Source: Tenuifilum sp040752515
GTDB taxonomy: Bacteria > Bacteroidota > Bacteroidia > Bacteroidales > Tenuifilaceae
Direction: 5' to 3'
Assembly: GCA_040752515.1 (NCBI GenBank)
Contig: JBFMGQ010000015.1
Coordinates: 1-64,000 of the forward strand
Length of the DNA stretch: 64,000 nt
The position numbers and the translations under genes were made by a program. The notes under the pieces were generated by a model. The model worked only from the letters and a program-made list of their open reading frames with translations, was not told the origin of the DNA and did not search any database. Below are positions 27,137 through 35,369 of the stretch, piece after piece. Position 1 is the first letter of the stretch, and each line of letters opens with the position of its first letter.

Positions 27137-27216
27137 AACACCCATGAAGGGCAGTTTGCACAACCGAGCTTGCGAGTTCACCGAAGGTAAATACAGATGA
27201 ACAAACTATGGGTGTT
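27137..27216. ncRNA. Possible structured RNA or hairpin repeat between hutI and the DUF4197 gene
   Basis: An 80-base segment can fold into a long stem: AACACCCAT (27137-27145) pairs with ATGGGTGTT (27208-27216), and after a seven-base bulge AGTTTG (27153-27158) pairs with CAAACT (27202-27207). A smaller CGAGC/TTGCGAG-type hairpin can form inside. I do not recognise a known riboswitch. It could equally be a REP-like or miniature mobile element. Confidence 0.3.
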
Positions 27217-27295
27217 CCATCCGCTCGATAAAGATTGTTAAAAGCATGACAGTAACGTGTTAGTAATTAATTAATAATATAAATATTTTGTACGG

Positions 27296-28027
27296 ATGAA
27301 AAAGGCCTTGGTTTTTCTGGGAGTATTATTGGTATCGGCTTGTGCCGAAATATCAATCCCAACCAATTTTCCTGTTCCGCAAGGCGTTGGAAGTAAGCCT
27401 CTTACAAATGCCGAGGTGGTTCAAGGACTTAAAGAAGCCCTAACGGTTGGGGCAAAAAATTCAACTGGTCTTGCTTCGCAGGTCAATGGGTTTTACAAAA
27501 ACCCCAAAATCTTCATTCCCTTTCCGCCTGAGGCCGAAAAGGTTCGCAAAACTTTAATCGATGCTGGCTTTACCAAACAGGTTGATGAGTTTACCCTAAC
27601 CCTTAACCGTGCAGCCGAAGAGGCAGCCAAAAAAGCCTTACCAATTTTCACCGATGCTATTACCAAAATGTCGTTTGCCGATGCCATGGGCATACTAAAA
27701 GGCCCCGATAATGCTGCAACCGAATATTTTAGGAAAAACACATCCAGCCAATTATTTGTGGCCTTTAAACCTGTGGTTCATGAGGCTATTCAGAAAGTAA
27801 AACTTACATCCTACTGGGAGCCTCTGGCAACAACCTACAACCGGTTGACCGTTTTAACCGGTGGTAAAGCCGTAAACCCAAACCTCGACGAATATGTTAC
27901 GCAAAAAGCTATCGATGGTCTTTTTGTGCTCATTGAACAGGAAGAAATCAAAATTCGAAAAGACCCCGCAGCACGAGTAACAGATATTCTGAAACGAATT
28001 TTTGGAAACAACAAAGCAACCAATTAA
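27296..28027 (+). CDS. DUF4197 lipoprotein
   Basis: The 243-residue product starts with a lipoprotein signal (LGVLLVSAC, lipid-bearing cysteine C16) and continues as a DUF4197 protein, with GLKEALTVGAKNST and FADAMGILKGPDNAATEYFR as typical segments. The mature part is helical and probably faces the periplasm. The function of the family is not known. It lies between hutI and ftcD in the same direction, but nothing in it points to histidine breakdown. Confidence 0.85.
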   Translation: MKKALVFLGVLLVSACAEISIPTNFPVPQGVGSKPLTNAEVVQGLKEALTVGAKNSTGLASQVNGFYKNPKIFIPFPPEAEKVRKTLIDAGFTKQVDEFTLTLNRAAEEAAKKALPIFTDAITKMSFADAMGILKGPDNAATEYFRKNTSSQLFVAFKPVVHEAIQKVKLTSYWEPLATTYNRLTVLTGGKAVNPNLDEYVTQKAIDGLFVLIEQEEIKIRKDPAARVTDILKRIFGNNKATN

Positions 28028-28044
28028 TGAATATTTACTAAACT

Positions 28045-28128
28045 TGAACTTGAAAACACTTAACTTTTAACCTTTATGTTTTAACCTTCACCTTCAACCT
28101 TGAACCTTGAACCTTTGAACTCTAACAA
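28045..28128. repeat. Short degenerate tandem repeats before ftcD
   Basis: AACTTTTAACC, ACCTTCAACC and TTGAACCTTGAACC units follow each other with small changes. Similar TTTAACxTTTAAC strings occur at about 18890 and 25570. Confidence 0.5.
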
Positions 28129-28142
28129 ACACCATAACCATC

Positions 28143-29837
28143 ATGTCACAAAAAAAATTAATTGAGTGTGTGCCCAATTTTTCCGAAGGGCGCGATATGA
28201 CCATCATTAAACAGATAACCAGTGAGATAGAAGCCGTTGAGGGTGTTAAACTTATTGATGTTGACCCCGGCAAAGCGACCAACCGAACAGTGGTCACCTT
28301 TGTTGGAACTCCCGACGAAGTAATAGAGGCTGCCTTTAGAGCCACCCGAAAGGCCATGGAACTTATTGATATGAGCAAACATCATGGTGCCCATCCCCGT
28401 TTTGGGGCTACCGATGTTTGCCCGCTTGTTCCAGTGGCTAACATTACCATGGAAGAGGTGGTTGAGTATGCACGCAAGTTGGCCAAACGTATTGGCGATG
28501 AACTTGGTATTCCCGTTTACTGTTATGAGTTTGCAGCCTTTGAAGATAAACGTCGAAACCTTGCTAATTGTAGAGCTGGGGAGTACGAGGGGTTACCCAA
28601 AAAGTTGCAGGATCCGGCATGGAAACCCGATTTTGGGCCATCGCAGTTTCTCCCTAGAACTGGAGCCATAGCTGTGGGCGCTCGGAACTTTTTGGTCGCT
28701 TACAACGTTAACCTCAATACCACATCAACTCGAAGGGCAAATGCAGTAGCTTTTGACATCCGCGAAAAAGGACGCCCACAACGCATTGGTAATCCTGTTA
28801 CTGGTAAGATTGCAACCGATGAAAACGGTAATGAGATATGGATTCCGGGTTCGCTCAAGGCATGCAAAGCAATCGGATGGTTTATCGATGAGTATGGAAT
28901 AGCTCAGGTTTCCATTAACCTAACCGATATTACCGTAACCCCCATTCATGTTGCTTTTGAGGAGACCTGCAAGAAGGCTGCTGAACGTGGCTTAAGGGTT
29001 ACTGGATCTGAGATTGTTGGGGTTGTTCCCCTAAACGCCATGCTCGAGGCCGGTAAGTATTTCCTGCGTAAGCAGCAACGCTCCCTTGGTATTCCTGATA
29101 GGGAAATTATTAAAATTGCTGTAAAATCCATGGGGCTGGATGAACTTTACCCATTCGACCCCGATAAAAAAATCATTGAGTATATTCTGGGGGAGAAAAC
29201 CGGAAAGCGATTGGTTGACAAAACACTGGAAGGGTTCACTCAGGAAACCGCATCTGAATCGCCTGCCCCGGGTGGTGGATCTATTTCAGCAGCTATGGGA
29301 GCATTTGGGGCAGCGCTTGCCACTATGGTGGCAAATCTTTCATCGCATAAACCCGGCTGGGACGATCGCTGGGAGGAGTTCTCGAATTGGGCTGAAAAGG
29401 GTAAGTTTTACATGGAACAGCTCATTAAAATGGTTGATGAGGATACGGCAGCGTTCAACCGTATTATGGATGCCTTTGGCTTACCCAAGGCAACCGATGA
29501 GGAAAAGGCCACCCGCACAAAAGCCATTCAGGATGCCACCCTTTATGCCATTGAGGTGCCATTTCGTGTTATGAACCTTTGCTTTGAATCGATGGAGGTG
29601 ATAAAGGCTATGGCTGAACATGGTAACCCCAACTCCGTTTCCGATGCCGGGGTTGGAGCATTAGCAGCTCGTTCGGCTGTGATGGGGGCTTTCCTTAATG
29701 TGAAGATTAATGCTTCAGGTTTAAAGGACAAGGATAAAGCCAACGAGTTTATTAGTAAAGGTGCAGAGATTGTAAAGAAAGCACAACAAATGGAAACAGA
29801 AATTCTTGCTATTGTTGAAAGTAAGATACAGGCATAA
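28143..29837 (+). CDS. ftcD: Bifunctional glutamate formimidoyltransferase / formimidoyl-THF cyclodeaminase
   Basis: The 564-residue product is a fusion of two enzymes. Residues about 3-330 are the formiminotransferase (KLIECVPNFSEGRD, SKHHGAHPRFGATDVCP), which moves the formimino group from N-formiminoglutamate to tetrahydrofolate. Residues about 355-560 are the cyclodeaminase (SPAPGGGSISAAMGAFGAAL), which releases ammonia and forms methenyl-THF. This is the arrangement of vertebrate FTCD and many Bacteroidetes proteins. It acts one step after hutI. The 115-base spacer before it is a string of AACCTTGAACC-type repeats. Confidence 0.96.
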   Translation: MSQKKLIECVPNFSEGRDMTIIKQITSEIEAVEGVKLIDVDPGKATNRTVVTFVGTPDEVIEAAFRATRKAMELIDMSKHHGAHPRFGATDVCPLVPVANITMEEVVEYARKLAKRIGDELGIPVYCYEFAAFEDKRRNLANCRAGEYEGLPKKLQDPAWKPDFGPSQFLPRTGAIAVGARNFLVAYNVNLNTTSTRRANAVAFDIREKGRPQRIGNPVTGKIATDENGNEIWIPGSLKACKAIGWFIDEYGIAQVSINLTDITVTPIHVAFEETCKKAAERGLRVTGSEIVGVVPLNAMLEAGKYFLRKQQRSLGIPDREIIKIAVKSMGLDELYPFDPDKKIIEYILGEKTGKRLVDKTLEGFTQETASESPAPGGGSISAAMGAFGAALATMVANLSSHKPGWDDRWEEFSNWAEKGKFYMEQLIKMVDEDTAAFNRIMDAFGLPKATDEEKATRTKAIQDATLYAIEVPFRVMNLCFESMEVIKAMAEHGNPNSVSDAGVGALAARSAVMGAFLNVKINASGLKDKDKANEFISKGAEIVKKAQQMETEILAIVESKIQA

Positions 29838-29851
29838 TTTATATTTGATTC

Positions 29852-29888
29852 AAAAATTTAAGGGCGCTCATGGCGCCCTTAAATTTTT
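29852..29888. terminator. Bidirectional terminator between ftcD and the FadL-like gene
   Basis: A perfect 16-bp stem (29852-29867 with 29873-29888) with five-base loop; A-rich and T-rich arms give a U-run on both strands. It serves the two convergent genes. Confidence 0.9.
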
Positions 29889-29950
29889 AGGGTATATATT
29901 ATTTTAATCCACATTCGTCGATTCAAAAAAATCAGTTGACTAACGTGGGT

Positions 29951-31492
29951 TTAAAATCGGAAGCCGACCGTAAGTATAACTTTATTGTCTGTCAATTTAT
30001 TTGTTACGCTTGGAATATTATAGTCGTAAAAAACGTATTTGATGTCCTGAAGTGTTCTCAGGTAAGCAAAGTCGATTGATACGTTTCCTGATCTGTACCC
30101 TATTCCACCAGAAAATTGCTTAATGTTTGATTTGTCGTTCAAGAACCCTGATTTATAGGGTGATGGGTAATAGGCATAACCGCCTCTGAGGGCTATGTCA
30201 CCCAACTTGTACTCACCGCCAAATCTTAGGTTTGTAACACTCTTAAAGGTATTCCCCATCTGGCTGTTTAAATCCCAGAATGTATCACCATCGCCACCGC
30301 GGCGGAAGCGCATGGCAGAGTAGTCAAGATGTTCAATATCGATACTTACCAATCCCTTTTGCATAATAACAAAAGCAACGCTTCCAATAACCTTCATCGG
30401 TGTCTCAAAGTGATAATCGTATCTCCCCAGTGGGCTATTACTTTGAAAGTAAACTGGGGTGCCGGTTGTGTCAAAGTCCGTTTTAATAGATGACGAGAAT
30501 GCATCGTCAAAGCTATAAAATGTAGGTGTGTGAAGTGATAATCCTATGCGTACTTCAGGAACTGGAATATAAATACCCCCAATTTTTAGGTTGAAGCCCG
30601 ATCCTTTTGTTTCGATATACTGTTTGTAATCTAAGCTGTAAAATCGATCACCGTTTGGTCTGGCGGGATTGCTTCCTTTTGCTTCTTCAACATACGTTGA
30701 GTTAAATATGTAGTTAAAATCAGTAATACCCATAGATGCTCCCAAGTAGAATTTATTTGATATATTGAGACCAAAAGCAGTGGTAAACTCACCCGAGCCA
30801 CCCTCGGTTGTTACAATGTTTTTATAGTTAACAGAATCCTGTAGGTAAATTGCTGGTTCGTAGGTGCCTGTTCCTGAATCATATTCATATAGCAACCATG
30901 TATTCCATGCCATTATCGATTCCCATGCGCCACCGCCAAGGGAATTAAAGGGGTTATAGTTGGTGCTTGGTTCTAGTTGCGAGGGGGTATATTTCCCATT
31001 AGTAATAGCTGAAAAGTAATCCATTATGGAGTACTTATTAAAATCACCAAGTGTAATTGCATTTGAATGGAAATCGTTGGTGCGGTTGTAACCGAATGAA
31101 AGGTTGTAGGCCAGAATGCCTTTGTCTTCAGACTTGTAAGGCTTGAACGACATCACAAAGCCCAAATTATCAAGGTAAAGCCTATTCTTACTATCCGATG
31201 CCGATATCCCCAGAAAGGTTGAGTTAATCTTTTGGGTTTTAAACGATGGGGTAATGGTAAATTCACCCGATTTGTAAACGCCAACCCCAGCAGGGTTTAC
31301 GCCTATTGAAGAAAAATCGGCACCCAATGCACCAAAGGCACCACCCATCGATACAAAACGGGCTGTTCCATTATTGATTGTTTGGCTGAACCGTAACCCA
31401 TCGGCAAGGGTTTGGGCATTGAGGTTAAAGCTCGTAATAGAAAGCAAAGTCACTAAGCTGCATATTTTAATTTTGTTCGATTTCATATTCAT
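29951..31492 (-). CDS. FadL/OMPP1/TodX-type outer-membrane protein
   Basis: The 513-residue product has a signal peptide (about 1-26, ending NLNAQ) and the N-terminal hatch-like pattern of the FadL/OMPP1 family: ARFVSMGGAFGALGADFSS followed by GVNPAGVGVYKSGEF. The rest alternates as beta strands of a barrel and ends in a phenylalanine (VGFRF), as outer-membrane barrels often do. Such proteins let hydrophobic compounds pass the outer membrane. Substrate cannot be read from the sequence. It may be co-transcribed with the lipoprotein gene upstream, 76 bases away. Confidence 0.85.
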   Translation of the reverse strand: MNMKSNKIKICSLVTLLSITSFNLNAQTLADGLRFSQTINNGTARFVSMGGAFGALGADFSSIGVNPAGVGVYKSGEFTITPSFKTQKINSTFLGISASDSKNRLYLDNLGFVMSFKPYKSEDKGILAYNLSFGYNRTNDFHSNAITLGDFNKYSIMDYFSAITNGKYTPSQLEPSTNYNPFNSLGGGAWESIMAWNTWLLYEYDSGTGTYEPAIYLQDSVNYKNIVTTEGGSGEFTTAFGLNISNKFYLGASMGITDFNYIFNSTYVEEAKGSNPARPNGDRFYSLDYKQYIETKGSGFNLKIGGIYIPVPEVRIGLSLHTPTFYSFDDAFSSSIKTDFDTTGTPVYFQSNSPLGRYDYHFETPMKVIGSVAFVIMQKGLVSIDIEHLDYSAMRFRRGGDGDTFWDLNSQMGNTFKSVTNLRFGGEYKLGDIALRGGYAYYPSPYKSGFLNDKSNIKQFSGGIGYRSGNVSIDFAYLRTLQDIKYVFYDYNIPSVTNKLTDNKVILTVGFRF

Positions 31493-31568
31493 GATGGTTA
31501 AGTTTACAATTTGATATTATGTGAAAAAAGGGAGAGGATTTCCTCTCCCATGAGGTGCTTATCTTAAG

Positions 31569-32966
31569 TTATCGTCTTCTTGTTGTTGAACTTCCGCTTG
31601 AACTGCTACTCGATGAACTGCTACTTGATGAGGAGCGAGATACTGATGGGCTGCTACTACCCGATGAACTTCCACTTGAACTCCTTGGGCGATCATAGTC
31701 ATAGCTGCGGGTTGAAGGTTGCGATGTTGAAGGGGTGCTAACCCTACTAGGGCGATTATATGTAGGTGTGGATGACCTTGCTGGTGCTGTTGTTGATGGG
31801 GTGCGTCCAAAGGTTGGTGAAGTTGAAGGATTTTCTACTCTGCGAGTACTATTATATTCACCCGAAGAACTTGAACGAGGCCTTTCGTAGGTAGGTGTTG
31901 TACCCCTGTGGGTGGGTTCGGATATACCTATCTCTCTGGTGGGGCGATTTGTTCTGGTTGTTGAATATTCGCCTGTTTCATGGGTAGTTCTGGTTGATGA
32001 GCCATCTCTTCTAATAACAGTTTGAGTTCCTGTAGTTGTGCTTCGCCCTTCGCCTCTGTGTGTTTCGTATGTAGGTGCAACTCGAGTTTGAGTTTCACGG
32101 GTAGTTACAATAGGGTTATTATCAGAGGCAACATCGATTCTGTTTCTTCGAGTTGCCACAACTTGTCCGTCATTCGGAGATATTGAGGAACTTCTTCCTC
32201 CTACATACTGTTCTGTGTTATTAGTAGAATTTCCTCTGCGGCCGTAGTAATAATTGCTGCTATTTGGGGTGTACTTATCCCAGTAATAGGTTGCGTCGTA
32301 CCAACCTGACCAGTATGCATTGCCCACAGCATAAGGAGAGTAGTACCATGGATTGTAATACCACGGGCTATAATACCAAGGATCCCAGTAATAACCAAGG
32401 TAGAAAGAATTCCATGGATTATACCCCCATCCGTAACCAAATCCAAAGTATAAACCCGTTCTTGGCCAGCCGAAAGAGTTGTAAATGTACCATGGCTCAA
32501 CCCAGATGTTGCTACCCATTACCACTACTTTGTAATACGATGGGTCATATGCCTGAGCGTAGCGCCAATCGTCGGAGTAATATGTACTCCAATCCTCAAG
32601 CCCGTAGCGTGGATCTTCAAATCCTTTTAACCTACGTTCGTACGACTCTTGGTAGCTATCGGAAAGTATTCTACGGTAAGGGTTGGGATCTTCTGCTTTA
32701 TAAATAATGGTATCGTTTTTGCTGCTGTCCTCAAGTGCCTTTAGTGCTTCAGCAAATTTGCCATCCATTTTACTGTATTGTTGCTGTTTTTCAGAAGGTG
32801 CAGCATGTTGCTCGCTGGCAACTTCAACTTTTGTAGTTTTTGGTTTAGTGCTTCCGTATATTTCATCATCCCACGATGATGTCTTGTTTACCTGCAAGCC
32901 TGCTGAGCATGATGCCAGCATGATTGCTGCAATTGTAAACAGTGAATTTGAGAACATTCGTTTCAT
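31569..32966 (-). CDS. Tyr/Trp-rich lipoprotein with Ser/Thr/Arg-rich tail, unknown function
   Basis: The 465-residue product carries a lipoprotein signal (TIAAIMLASC). A central region (about 125-245) is extremely rich in Tyr, Trp, Gly and Asn, with strings such as YYWDPWYYSPWYYNPWYY. The C-terminal 200 residues are low-complexity Ser/Thr/Arg/Pro and end in a long serine run and TTRRR. I do not recognise a family. The start is set by a strong Shine-Dalgarno AGGAGGT (minus, 32971-32977) four bases before the ATG at 32966, unusual in this phylum; a GTG at 32972 overlaps it and is unlikely. A surface or matrix role is a guess. Confidence 0.75.
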   Translation of the reverse strand: MKRMFSNSLFTIAAIMLASCSAGLQVNKTSSWDDEIYGSTKPKTTKVEVASEQHAAPSEKQQQYSKMDGKFAEALKALEDSSKNDTIIYKAEDPNPYRRILSDSYQESYERRLKGFEDPRYGLEDWSTYYSDDWRYAQAYDPSYYKVVVMGSNIWVEPWYIYNSFGWPRTGLYFGFGYGWGYNPWNSFYLGYYWDPWYYSPWYYNPWYYSPYAVGNAYWSGWYDATYYWDKYTPNSSNYYYGRRGNSTNNTEQYVGGRSSSISPNDGQVVATRRNRIDVASDNNPIVTTRETQTRVAPTYETHRGEGRSTTTGTQTVIRRDGSSTRTTHETGEYSTTRTNRPTREIGISEPTHRGTTPTYERPRSSSSGEYNSTRRVENPSTSPTFGRTPSTTAPARSSTPTYNRPSRVSTPSTSQPSTRSYDYDRPRSSSGSSSGSSSPSVSRSSSSSSSSSSSSSGSSTTRRR

Positions 32967-33011
32967 ATGCACCTCCTAATAGGTCTTAGTTTATTATTCA
33001 ATTTTATTAAT

Positions 33012-33019
33012 TACTTTTG
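33012..33019 (+). promoter_or_regulatory. -7 promoter box upstream of proS
   Basis: TACTTTTG is an exact TAnnTTTG match; the predicted start lies near 33026, about 44 bases before the proS ATG. Confidence 0.4.
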
Positions 33020-33069
33020 CCAATGTTTTAGCATGTTATTTACTACAAAAATCATTCCAATTACTTTGT

Positions 33070-34545
33070 ATGGCAAAGGAAATTACAAGCAGAAGCGAAA
33101 ATTATTCGCAGTGGTATAACGATATCGTGGTTAAGGCCGGATTAGCAGATTACTCTGCGGTGCGAGGGTGTATGGTTATAAAGCCATACGGCTATGCTAT
33201 TTGGGAAAAAATGCGCGACCAACTGGACAGGATGTTTAAGGAGACAGGCCATCAGAACGCATATTTCCCATTATTTATTCCAAAATCTTTTTTCAGTCGC
33301 GAGGCTGCTCACGTTGAGGGTTTTGCCAAGGAATGTGCCGTGGTTACCCATTATCGCCTTAAAAATGATCCCAATGGTAAGGGTATTGTCGTTGATGAGG
33401 ATGCTAAACTCGAGGAAGAACTTATTGTTCGCCCTACATCGGAGACCATTATCTGGAACACTTATAAAACCTGGATCCAATCGTATCGCGATTTACCCAT
33501 TCTGATCAATCAATGGGCTAATGTAGTGCGGTGGGAAATGCGTACCCGCTTATTCCTCCGTACAGCCGAGTTTTTATGGCAGGAAGGCCATACCGCTCAC
33601 GCAAGTATGGACGAAGCCGTTGAGGAGGCCGAGCGTATGATTAATGTGTATGCTACATTTGCACGCGAATGGATGGCAATGCCGGTATTGGTTGGGAAAA
33701 AATCGGAGTCGGAACGTTTTGCTGGTGCTATCGATACCTATACCATTGAGGCACTAATGCAGGATGGTAAAGCTTTGCAGGCAGGTACATCGCACTTCCT
33801 TGGACAGAATTTTGCAAAGGCTTTCGATGTTAAGTTCTTAAATAAAGAAGGACAACAGGAGTACGTTTGGGCTACCTCGTGGGGTGTTTCTACCCGCCTT
33901 ATGGGTGCGTTGGTAATGACCCATTCCGACGATAATGGATTGGTTTTACCCCCAAAGCTTGCACCTACTCAGGTTGTTTTTGTACCCATTTACAAAAACG
34001 ATGAAGAGCTTTCAGCTATCGGGCTGGTTGTTGAAAAGCTTAGGGCACAACTACACTCAAAGGGTATTACAACATATTACGACGATAGGGATAACTATAA
34101 GCCTGGGTTTAAGTTTGCTGAACACGAAATGCGTGGGATTCCCGTAAGGGTAGCCATTGGCCCAAAAGATATTGAGAAGGGTACTGCCGAGGTAGCACGC
34201 CGCGATACCCTTCAAAAGCAGTATATTGCCCAAGATCATCTTGCCGATTCAATAGTTACCTTGCTCAACGATATCCAGCAGAACTTGTACAAACGAGCGC
34301 TGGAATTTCGTGAAAGTAACACCGTAAAGGTCGATTCGTACGACGAGTTCAAGAATGTACTAACGGAAAAAGGTGGCTTTGTTTTGGCGCACTGGGATGG
34401 AACACCTGAAACCGAAGCTCTAATTAAAGAGGAAACCAAAGCAACTATTCGTTGCATTCCTCTCGATATGCCCGAAGAGGATGGTAAATGTATTGTTACT
34501 GGCAAACCGTCGAAACGAAGGGCTATTTTTGCTCAGGCATACTAA
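33070..34545 (+). CDS. proS: Proline--tRNA ligase
   Basis: A 491-residue class II aminoacyl-tRNA synthetase that charges tRNA-Pro. It is the short, archaeal/eukaryal-type ProS common in Bacteroidetes, without the bacterial editing insertion. The catalytic core contains FPLFIPKSFF, RPTSETIIW (motif 2 region), RTAEFLWQEGHTAH and GTSHFLGQNFAKAF; the anticodon-binding domain starts near 290 (VVFVPIYKN), and the C-terminal extension ends in AY as in this subtype. It is followed by a strong terminator. Confidence 0.97.
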   Translation: MAKEITSRSENYSQWYNDIVVKAGLADYSAVRGCMVIKPYGYAIWEKMRDQLDRMFKETGHQNAYFPLFIPKSFFSREAAHVEGFAKECAVVTHYRLKNDPNGKGIVVDEDAKLEEELIVRPTSETIIWNTYKTWIQSYRDLPILINQWANVVRWEMRTRLFLRTAEFLWQEGHTAHASMDEAVEEAERMINVYATFAREWMAMPVLVGKKSESERFAGAIDTYTIEALMQDGKALQAGTSHFLGQNFAKAFDVKFLNKEGQQEYVWATSWGVSTRLMGALVMTHSDDNGLVLPPKLAPTQVVFVPIYKNDEELSAIGLVVEKLRAQLHSKGITTYYDDRDNYKPGFKFAEHEMRGIPVRVAIGPKDIEKGTAEVARRDTLQKQYIAQDHLADSIVTLLNDIQQNLYKRALEFRESNTVKVDSYDEFKNVLTEKGGFVLAHWDGTPETEALIKEETKATIRCIPLDMPEEDGKCIVTGKPSKRRAIFAQAY

Positions 34546-34566
34546 TTACTAATCATTTTTTTTTAA

Positions 34567-34593
34567 AAAGGCTGCCAAAAGCAGCCTTTTTTT
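34567..34593 (+). terminator. Terminator after proS
   Basis: Stem AAAGGCTGC/GCAGCCTTT (34567-34575 with 34581-34589), five-base loop, followed by TTTT. Confidence 0.9.
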
Positions 34594-34595
34594 GC

Positions 34596-34627
34596 TTTGC
34601 TTACTTATGATATTTGATGTATATTTG
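34596..34627 (+). promoter_or_regulatory. Promoter of the unknown gene at 34648
   Basis: TTTG (34596-34599), a 20-base spacer and TATATTTG (34620-34627) form a complete Bacteroidetes-type promoter. The predicted start near 34634 leaves about 14 bases of leader. Confidence 0.65.
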
Positions 34628-34647
34628 AAATTCTAAACTAAAATAAT

Positions 34648-35349
34648 ATGGAAAACGAATCCACTCAGCAAAAAATTCAATATCTACTTACCGAGAAAGC
34701 TGTTATTAAGCAGAGAATATATGACAATACCCTTGAGGTTTTTGGCTTAATCAAGGAAGTGCTAAAGGAAATAGAGGAAGGCTACAACGATAAGCTGAAA
34801 GGGTACGATAAAAGGGTTAAGCTGGAGTATAACGACAGAGGAAAATATGAAGCAGAGCTAAAGGTTGCTGGCGATTTGCTTATTTTTAGCATGCACACAA
34901 ATGTTTTTGAGTTTGACCGCGATCACAGCATCTGGAAGCTGTCGTATGTTTCCGATAATGTATTAAACTCATACTGTGGAATAATCAACATTTACAACTT
35001 TTTGGCCGATTCGTTCAAGTATAACAGGCTCGACGATTTGGGGTATCTAATTGGACGTATTTTCGTTAATAGGGAAAATCACTACTTTGTAGAGGGGAAA
35101 CGTCAAATGGGTTTCCTTTACAATAATTTTGGTACTGCAGTAATTGATAGGAAATCGTTAAGAACTATTATCGAAACGGCAATAATGTATGCTCTGGAAT
35201 TCGACTTGCTAGTTCCACCCTACGATGTGGTTAAAATTGCTTCGGTTGTGCAGCTTAACACAAAAATTGAAAATGCTAAACTACAAACAGGTAAGCGTTT
35301 GGGCTTTAGGTTTAACTCCGATGATGTTTTAGAGGAAAAGGAACAATAA
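34648..35349 (+). CDS. Conserved-looking protein of unknown function
   Basis: The 233-residue product is a soluble alpha/beta protein without signal peptide, membrane segment or recognisable domain. The N-terminal 65 residues are charged and helical; the middle contains FSMHTNVFEFDRDHSIW and SYCGIINIYNFLADSF, which look well ordered. It has a good promoter of its own and ends 20 bases before the M49-like peptidase gene, so the two may form an operon. I cannot assign a function. Confidence 0.7.
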   Translation: MENESTQQKIQYLLTEKAVIKQRIYDNTLEVFGLIKEVLKEIEEGYNDKLKGYDKRVKLEYNDRGKYEAELKVAGDLLIFSMHTNVFEFDRDHSIWKLSYVSDNVLNSYCGIINIYNFLADSFKYNRLDDLGYLIGRIFVNRENHYFVEGKRQMGFLYNNFGTAVIDRKSLRTIIETAIMYALEFDLLVPPYDVVKIASVVQLNTKIENAKLQTGKRLGFRFNSDDVLEEKEQ

Positions 35350-35369
35350 TTTAACAACATAATTTAGGT

